Assembly (NCBI GenBank): GCA_025403435.1
Contig: JAJQZP010000440.1
Location: 558,001 to 622,000, forward strand
Reading direction: 5' to 3'
DNA: 64,000 nucleotides
DNA from: Artocarpus heterophyllus
Taxonomy: Eukaryota > Streptophyta > Magnoliopsida > Rosales > Moraceae
A model generated the notes under the pieces. That model was not told where the DNA came from. It was given only the letters and a program-made list of their open reading frames with translations, and did not search any database. Shown piece by piece: positions 57,001 through 64,000 of this stretch (its first letter is position 1; each line of letters starts with the position of its first letter). A program made the translations under genes and the position numbers.

Positions 57001-57990
57001 AAGTCAAGTTTTTTGTCTTTATATTTCTTGACTCTAAGTGCATGTTTGTAACTCAAAGATGCTTTGTTTTATTAAGAATGATGTATGATAATGTAATATG
57101 ATATTAAATAATATTATAAACATGATATTAATTTTGTGTTTTATATGAATGTTTAACATGAACACTCTAAAAGGTGAACACAATGAGAACCGCGGCAACG
57201 TCACCCAATTTAAGGTTTAGTAAGCAAGCAAGTAAGTCAAGTAAGTACATTCTCACCTGCAACATAATAAAAGTTTGCAAAAAAGTTTTGAGAATATATT
57301 TTTTGACAATTTTTAAGTTTGTTTTTACATATTGTCTTCTCATGAAAACTTTTGTTGCAACAAGAAAGTTTAACAGATGTTTTAATGACGAGGTATGTTA
57401 AAGGTATATATATGTATATCTATCACTTAATTAAACATTGCACACTGTATGCTTATGTTTATGATGTCCCGTAAGGTTTGGACTTGTCATGTTTGGTTTG
57501 AGAGTAGCTACCCCACTCTTCTCATGACGACACGCCAATAATGTTAATGGTATATCGCTTAGGCCCTTAAAGATAAAAAGAATAATATTTTAATATGGAA
57601 GTTTAAATAAAAAGATATGTTCTATATAAACTTGTGCCTCATGCACTACTATGATTACGATTACACTATTATGTAATGATTTTTATGAAATGTTTTATGT
57701 TGTAAGATAGAAATATGTACTTACTAAGCTTATGCTTACTTAGTTTATATCTTATTGTAGATAAAAATAAGTTGTAGGTTGACTGGGATGGAGGATAAAA
57801 ACGAGCGTGTGTGCAAGAAGTGTTGGATTGGAAACGAAGTCATATCATGAAAGGAATTTAAACTCAAATAAAATTTAATATATTATGTTCCGTATTTTTA
57901 TTTGTTTGAGACCAGTTATGTTCGTGATATGTTCTTTAAAAAACTTATGTTTTATTGAATGTAATTTGCACTTTAGATTTTTAGTTTCTT
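54008..57990 (+). mobile_element. LTR-like block H, boundaries uncertain
   Basis: Begins TGTAACGCCCGTC, the usual start of a plant gypsy LTR. It contains plus-strand TATA boxes (54791-54800 and 55433-55440) followed by CT-rich leaders, and the hairpin-like CTAAGCTTATGCTTA (about 57726) typical of such LTRs. I could not find the 3' end or a target duplication, and there is no coding domain, so it may be a solo LTR or several fragments. Confidence 0.4.
54441..55728 (+). repeat. tandem duplication of a promoter-containing block
   Basis: Copies 54441-55085 and 55094-55728 align along their length, from GAGCAAAYATTATTGTT to TGTATTGTTTTGTGATA. Each holds an AT-rich part, a purine-rich tract, CTAATTAGATTAGG motifs, a TATA box and a CT-rich leader. 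The copies are clearly diverged. Confidence 0.85.
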
Positions 57991-60984
57991 AGTTTATTTA
58001 TTAAAGAATACGCTGTATAGTTCATTTCTTCGTAATTAGTATTAATTAGTTCTTTGATTAGAAGTTAAGAGTGCTTGCATTATATGTGTGAGTTTGTATT
58101 TGCTAAATATATGTTTTTTTTTTGTAAACTTAATTTTCTATAGGTGGTCGGTTAGTCGAATAGCTTAGATGTTCTGTCGGGCTAACTGAGAAGGTAAAGT
58201 TAAATTCGATAAGTAGTTTTTAAAGAAAAAATATATATGTGTGTTCCTGGGATATTTCTCTGAGTGTTGTTGATTTTTTTAAACTCCTTATCGGTAATTA
58301 TTATGTTTAACGGTAAAAACAACGTTAACTGTGGCGCCCGTAAAAGCAACTCTATTGAAGATGCCGGAACAATTGAACAAAAGGGAGCTCTTATGGTAGG
58401 ACAAAAAATTTTACCTTACCTGTATGTACTGTTATTTCACTTATTGAATTAAATTTTTAATGATCTAATCTGTGAGTGTTCATGTTCAGAATTTACAACA
58501 CACGATGCAAAATTACTTTCCATTATAAATCAGACTTTTGAAAATTTATTAGGTGTTTGCAAGCATTGGTTTGAACTGATTTTTATTAAAAACATTATTG
58601 TATGTGAGAGGTTTACATTATAGCAACCAAAAGTTTTGGTTGAAATTAATAATACCTAATACCCAATTTTAGTAGTTAAAAAACAATACCTACCTATAAG
58701 ATAAAATGCATGTTCTACCATAAATATAGAAATATGTGTATGCTTTAATTGTATTTAATGATGTGACAATTTATATTACTTGCTATATTATGTTAAGCAA
58801 GCTAATAATTTTAAATATAAATTAAATTCTAATAATTTTAAACGTGAATTTAATAAATTCTTTTTTTATGGAAAAAAATGGAAACAAGGTAAAGGAAGGG
58901 AATTAAAATAAAATAGAATTGGGAATCAATTTTGTTCCAAGCATTGCCTATCGAGCCTTGTATCTCTTAAACTAGATCTACTGCTTTTTTTTTTTTTGGT
59001 GCAGAGATTCACGAAATTCACTGGATTTGTAAGCATTGTTAATTGTTTTGTCTTGCCTGATCAAGTTTTAATATTCCAGCCACTTCATATACTATTAATA
59101 TTACTATTAATGAATGTTTTTTTTTCTTCATCCCGTACACAGCTTGGGTTTTCCAAACTGCCTTCTGTACATATCAACTACTATGTCCGAAAGTTTGCTT
59201 CTCATGCTGCGCTATTTTTTCTTTTCTTTCTTTTCTTTTTTTTTTTTTTTTTTAATGAGTACTCTTTTTCTTTGATAGTTTATTTATTTAAACTTCTTGC
59301 TTGAGTTCGATCAATGACTCAATGCTGGCTTATAAACTCATTAACAGAAAAAAAAAAAAAAAAAAAAAGTGCTGCGAAGAAATAAAAAAGTGTTTAAACA
59401 CAAGTTGTAAATCTCATTCTTGTATTTTCCCTTTCTTGTTTGTTATTATGCTCAAAATAATTGGCTTCTTGTTATTTCCTTGATATTAGGTCCAGATATT
59501 TCGTCATTTTTGCTTCATTTATTATTATAGTGTGTCAGAAATATGATTAAAACTGAAACTTTTAAACTAAAAATTATAGCATATCAGAATTTTATACTAT
59601 AGCTTACCTTTTCTAATTACTGTAGCATGTGAGAGCTTTATACTGTGACAACCAAAAGTTATGGTTTGAACTAATTTTAACAAATGGCCTTTTAATCCTA
59701 ATGTTTTTCCACTTTGATAGTTTTTTCTTTACCAAATGCCACGCCGTTCTACTATAGAATAAGCTACGCTTAATTTGTTCCTTCCCTGTTTCACGGATTT
59801 CTTGGATTCTTTCTTTCTGGTCTTGCATCTGTTTTGTGTCCAAAGTTATTAATTTTATAGAGGCTGTGAAGAACGTGATTTTATTACACTTTCCCTATAA
59901 TTTATTGGCATCTTCCTTGGTCTAATTTACAACTCCTCTTCAAATCCAACAATTTCCATTCATATGCATCTATATCAAGTGCTTGTGTGATAATATTCAT
60001 ACTTGGTTTTCTGATCTCTTTTTTTTTTCTTTTTTTTTTTCTGTCTGTCTTAATGTCTCTCAGATGTTATTGTTTCTTTTGTAATCTTAATCCTATCCTC
60101 CATGTTCTGGTAATGTTTTTATAATATACTCTAGTATTGGCAGTTTATTAACAAACTTTCTAAAGAGTTTTGTTTATCAATAATCTTCCTACATACGAAT
60201 ATAATGATTGATTAGTTCTTTTTATCTGTTCTCATTTTTTGTTGAAATTGTATATCTATCTATTATCTCCTATATATATATATATCCTCTTCTCTTTATC
60301 TTATTCTATAATTTCATTCCTATTATAATATATTAACTTGAGTTTTTTTTTTTTTGAATTAGTTTTTCCTCTTTAAGTCTCTTTCTATATAAGAGAGGGT
60401 TTCAACAGCCTTTTTCAACAAGAGTTTAACAGTCTTTTATTATTACAAAGTCCATAATGTCTCAGGTATATCACAATTCTCGCAGCTTTAATTTCTCTTT
60501 ATTTTATTTTTTGTTATGTTACTTATTCTTGTTTCCCAATCCACTTTTTAAAGAATACTGTGTTCATTCTCTTTATAGAAACTGAAGAGTGCTAGCAGCG
60601 TTTTCTTTCTCACACTCTGCATTCAACTTAAATATATATAATGTAATAAATAATTATTTTGCTTTTGCAGTAAATTGTCCCCTTTTTTTTTCTCTTTTCT
60701 TTAACCTTGACAGTCGATCATGCTTTATCAATTGTTGTACTCGGCCAGGAGAATTATCCAGAGTTGACTTAGGATATTATCTTGTAGGGTTAAATTTTCC
60801 ACAGATTATGGGAAGTTGTTTGTTAAATTCCTATTTTGGGCGCATTATCACGAATCAAAATTCAACAGCTGAAAATCTTAAACAATTACAATCAAACATG
60901 AATGTTGATAGAATCAAGACCAAGGAGGCATACGACAGCAAATGGAGAAGAGAAAGTTGAAGACGACCTAAATGATTTGACGTG
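57991..60984. other. AT-rich DNA; duplicate of the laccase 3' flank
   Basis: No gene seen. Positions about 58940-59460 repeat 20890-21360, and about 60700-60984 repeat 22020-22220, so this is the downstream flank of a second laccase unit. T-runs and A-runs are frequent (59005, 59236, 59350, 60020). Confidence 0.6.
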
Positions 60985-61412
60985 GGCAAATGGGGCATGT
61001 TCTCCTCAACCTGGTGGCATGTCTGGCGGTGGAGGTAACACATGAGTCTTTGGAGTTTTACCCTTTTTCACTAAGAAAGCCATGTTCATTGGATGTTCAC
61101 TCCATGCGGATGCATGGGATGTTCACTCCCGCCAACTAAACTCGTCCCTTGAAATACAATCTTCACATTCGAGTTGTACGCCACCACCTTCACCTCCGTC
61201 CCTCTCTTCAGTGTCTCCAAGTGCAACGAAGGATCTTCAATCGTGAAGTTGAATTTCAGCAAACTCAACATTAATGTAATAATAGCAAGCTTTTAACATG
61301 TCAATTGATTTTGGGCCTAAACGAGACCCATTAGGCCCGTGACACGAAACAGTGTCATTGTAGGAAGGAGGCTTGGGGATCAAAGGAGGAGATGACGAGG
61401 GAGCACTAGTGT

Positions 61413-62089
61413 TAGGGGTGAACAACGGGCGGGTTTGCAGTTTTTGGGCGGGTGCGGGGCGGTTTTTTAAAGTGACGGGTTGGTGATTAACCAACCCATA
61501 AACCGCCCGTGGAATGGCGGGCGGTTTCGGTTTGGGGACGGACGGGTTGAGTCTACACTAATGTACAATATAATTTTTTGAGCTCTTTTTTATTAAAAAA
61601 AAGTAAAGAAAATTTGTAGAAAATATAAGACGATAATGTATGAAGCATTCTCAACAACAACCAAGTTTGACGCCTAAAGACAATAACCATATTCACAACA
61701 AATTAAGAAACATAATCATTCATTGCAACAAGAAACATCAACTATATATGAAGTGATGAACAAAGTCAAGAATTCTTGTTCTTCCATAAAACCTGTTCAT
61801 TGGGTTCGAAAATAACAGGATACTACAGATGAAATGATGAACAAAGTCAAATGTTCTTTTTCTTTTTAAAGAATGAGGAGTGGGAGAGGTTTAGATTAAG
61901 ATTTTTTTTTTTTTTTTTTAAGAATTAGGCGGGCGGGTTCAGGTTGAACCTGCCCCCTAAAATTTAAAACCGTACCCGCCTGCCAACATATGTAGGCGGG
62001 CGGGTTGAACCCGCATAGTCTTTTTTTTGGGCGGGCGGCCGGCAGTTGCGGGCGGCCGGTGGTTGCGGGGCGATTTTTGTGCACCCCTA
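61413..62089. mobile_element. non-autonomous hAT element, 677 bp
   Basis: Terminal inverted repeats TAGGGGTG and CACCCCTA, flanked by a perfect 8-bp target duplication, ACTAGTGT (61405-61412 and 62090-62097), the hAT signature. Both ends carry several GCGGGCGGG-type subterminal repeats. The interior is AT-rich with no transposase. It interrupts exon 5 of laccase pseudogene psi-2. Confidence 0.93.
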
Positions 62090-62340
62090 ACTAGTGTTAC
62101 TAGTTTGGTTTTGTTTGCAGTGTATTATGGCTGCGATTGCGGTTGGGGTGTTATCGATTGCACGAAGTAGCTTTTAGCTGCTATGTAAACAAGAGGTCAA
62201 TGGAGATGTAGTCAGTGAGAAATGGTTTGGTGTAGCTTGCGTCTGAGCCAACGATAGTTTAGGTGTGGTTGGCGATGGCAACGAAGAGGACATTCTACAT
62301 GGCAGCATTCGCTAGACCAAGTAGGTAAGTCTTACCCAAG

Positions 62341-62792
62341 GATGAAAGTATGAATATCGGTACTCTAAATTTACAAAAATTTCAAAGAAAATATTGATAT
62401 CAGTGAAAATATTGAAAAAATTACAAAAATTATGAATATTTGTTTTATATTGAAATTTTGATATAAACTAAGATTGTGTAAAAAAACAATACTCTACAAC
62501 CCCTAATAAATCAATATTTTTACTGATTTATTATGATATTAACCAAAATTTTCCTTAAATATTAGCATTCCGACAAAAATTTCTCTATATTTTTAAAACT
62601 TCATCTTAAATTTTAGAATTTTTAAAGTCTCAAAACATCTTGTAGGATTAAATTAAAACAACTCTCAAAGTTTTTTAAAAATTTCGATAAATATTGGAAA
62701 AAATTATTTACATCCAAAAGATATTTCGGGACCTTCGAATTATGAAAATTTTGGGGAAAATTTCAGAAATATCAGAGAAATTTTTGTCCATG
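62341..62792. mobile_element. 452-bp AT-rich insertion, orthologue of 211-664
   Basis: Flanked by GTCTTACCCAAG (62329-62340 and 62793-62804) at the same exon 5 position as in psi-1, so it was present before the duplication. Confidence 0.75.
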
Positions 62793-63067
62793 GTCTTACC
62801 CAAGGCAACCTGTAGCTTGAATGAGCATGCCACCAAAGGGTGCCTTCTTCTGCCTAAACTTGGCTCCTAGTTGAAGTGGGCATTGTGTGATGTATTTAGG
62901 ACCATCTGACCATGGATTCCTTCGTTGTCTTACTCCATGTCTGAGAATTGTTGATTGAATTTAATGAGAAGGAGAAGAAAAAATTATAAGAACAATAATG
63001 GGAGGAAGTCCTCAACAATTAACATATTTATTATCGGTTGTCTTTGTGACTACTGACTACCATTATG

Positions 63068-63098
<31 letters not shown>
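63068..63098. repeat. TA dinucleotide microsatellite
   Basis: TA run in intron 2 of psi-2, longer than its counterpart at 937-955. Confidence 0.95.
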
Positions 63099-63099
<1 letters not shown>

Positions 63100-63428
63100 T
63101 CACTGACAATATATTTGTATATATATTTTTTAAAGTGATACGTACACGCATGGTGATGTATGATATATGGTACTGATGAATGACAGTGCTCAAAAGAAGA
63201 TGCATCAAATACCAGTGGATTGTAATGTTACGGTTTCCCTTGTTATAAACATTGACCATGACGGTATTACTCTGCGAAATTTACCGTTTAATGTCAAGAT
63301 GTTCTTGGTGCTGCACAGCCTTGTGTAAGGGGTTTCTTCCAACTGTACACATCATGAGCAGAATACTTCACAGATTTTACCTAAGAATGCATGCAAAATA
63401 CAAATTTAGGCCCTATGGCGATACAAAT

Positions 63429-63433
<5 letters not shown>

Positions 63434-63462
<29 letters not shown>
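63434..63462. repeat. TA dinucleotide microsatellite
   Basis: TA run in intron 1 of psi-2, shorter than its counterpart at 1292-1326. Confidence 0.95.
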
Positions 63463-63463
<1 letters not shown>

Positions 63464-63639
63464 CTCCCACATAATGTGTGTGTGTATGCATGAAGTCTAT
63501 ATAAAGGTTACCACAAAAGAATAACGAGCCCAAGCTTGGCATTGGAAGACGCCAACGAGCACTAGAACCCCTCAAAGTTGCAGCTTAAAAACAACCTTCA
63601 TGATCACCAACTCTTTTTGAACCTTTCATATTTCAAGTC

Positions 63640-64000
63640 ATAGTTTGATAAGCCGGTGCCCGAGATCGGCAGGCCAGTGAAACATAAATCACTACACAAT
63701 TTGTTATAGCCGGCAGGCTGATGGTCCGGTTTGGTAGCTTGATGGTTAGAATTGGCATGCCAGTGGCCAGATTCAACATGCCAATGGAGCGTAAATCCCG
63801 TTATGCGTTTTCACACGTTTTGATCCAGATTTCAACTCAGTTTCAAATTTAGAAGCCTTATCTAAGTGGAATTAACTCCCAGCTACCTACATTAAATAGG
63901 ATACTTATTCCTATTGTCATTTAACATCACTAGAGAAATTTAGAGAGAGTATTCTAGTGAGAGAAACTCTGAAACTACTAAAGGGCGCTATTGTTCAACA
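63640..64000 (+). mobile_element. copia LTR fragment upstream of psi-2
   Basis: Repeats 1485-1855, including the GATCGGCAGGCC motif near 63664. It continues past the window edge. Same LTR family as D and B. Confidence 0.7.

Larger units (their letters stand above)
60985..63601 (-). pseudogene. laccase pseudogene psi-2
   Basis: Minus-strand laccase remains: exon 1 (about 63515-63601, stop at codon 10), exon 2 (about 63211-63352, with the same short deletion as psi-1), part of exon 3 (about 62823-62920) fused to the start of exon 5, and exon 5 in pieces (62098-62340 and 61091-61412). Exon 5 is fused without intron 5 to the end of exon 6 (61006-61090). The third copper motif reads HPMHPHG, so a leucine is lost. 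The copper-ligand HCH motif of exon 6 is deleted, and the final Cys is Gly. A hAT element and a 452-bp insertion lie within it. Confidence 0.9.

Noticed and set aside
63068..63524. Frames rich in alternating Tyr-Ile
   Set aside because: These are translations of TA microsatellites.

Overview
This is AT-rich nuclear DNA from a seed plant, most likely a eudicot. The evidence is a six-exon plant laccase with GT-AG introns, plant-type Ty1/copia and Ty3/gypsy LTR retrotransposons whose primer sites match initiator tRNA-Met, plant L1-type LINE remnants, a hAT element and many TA microsatellites. I see no bacterial genes, CRISPR array, rRNA or tRNA. I cannot name the species.

Layout. (1) 1-2180: a broken laccase copy on the minus strand (psi-1), carrying a 454-bp insertion and followed by a copia LTR fragment. 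(2) 2185-4785: remains of a gypsy element and unassigned DNA. (3) 4786-20450: a LINE fragment split by an old plus-strand copia element (A, 5074-19801). A holds three later insertions, each with a 5-bp target duplication: a degenerate minus-strand copia (C, 5727-12341), a copia solo LTR (D, 12709-14720) and a gypsy solo LTR (E, 15147-16542). (4) 22244-28397: an apparently intact laccase on the minus strand, 575 residues by my splice model. (5) 31589-52682: a four-level nest. A 3.4-kb gypsy-type solo LTR (F) is split by a copia element (B, 32677-50354), whose gag zinc-knuckle region is split by a young non-autonomous LTR element (G, 37830-46038). (6) 52683-60984: AT-rich DNA with another LTR-like block (H) and a duplicate of the laccase 3' flank. 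(7) 60985-63601: a second broken laccase (psi-2), sharing its main lesions with psi-1 and also carrying a 677-bp hAT element. Positions 62131-64000 repeat positions 1-1855.

The strongest candidate for something undescribed is element G. Its LTRs are nearly identical (1,975 bp each, three differences by eye), and it has a primer site, a polypurine tract and a target duplication. It carries no gag, protease, reverse transcriptase or integrase. Instead it holds two open frames in the element's own transcription direction. One resembles the basic, cysteine-rich nucleic-acid-binding proteins of flexi-type plant RNA viruses (173 residues). The other is an intronless relative of the cytokinin-activating enzyme LOG (216 residues), which keeps the PGGxGTxxE motif and ends in an LxLxL tail. 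G would need another element's enzymes to move.

Order of events read from the nesting: LINE, then A, then C, D and E in region 3; F, then B, then G in region 5. The two laccase pseudogenes were duplicated after they were already broken and already flanked by the LTR fragment. D, B and the fragments beside both pseudogenes belong to one copia LTR family, marked by repeated GC-rich 12-bp palindromes.
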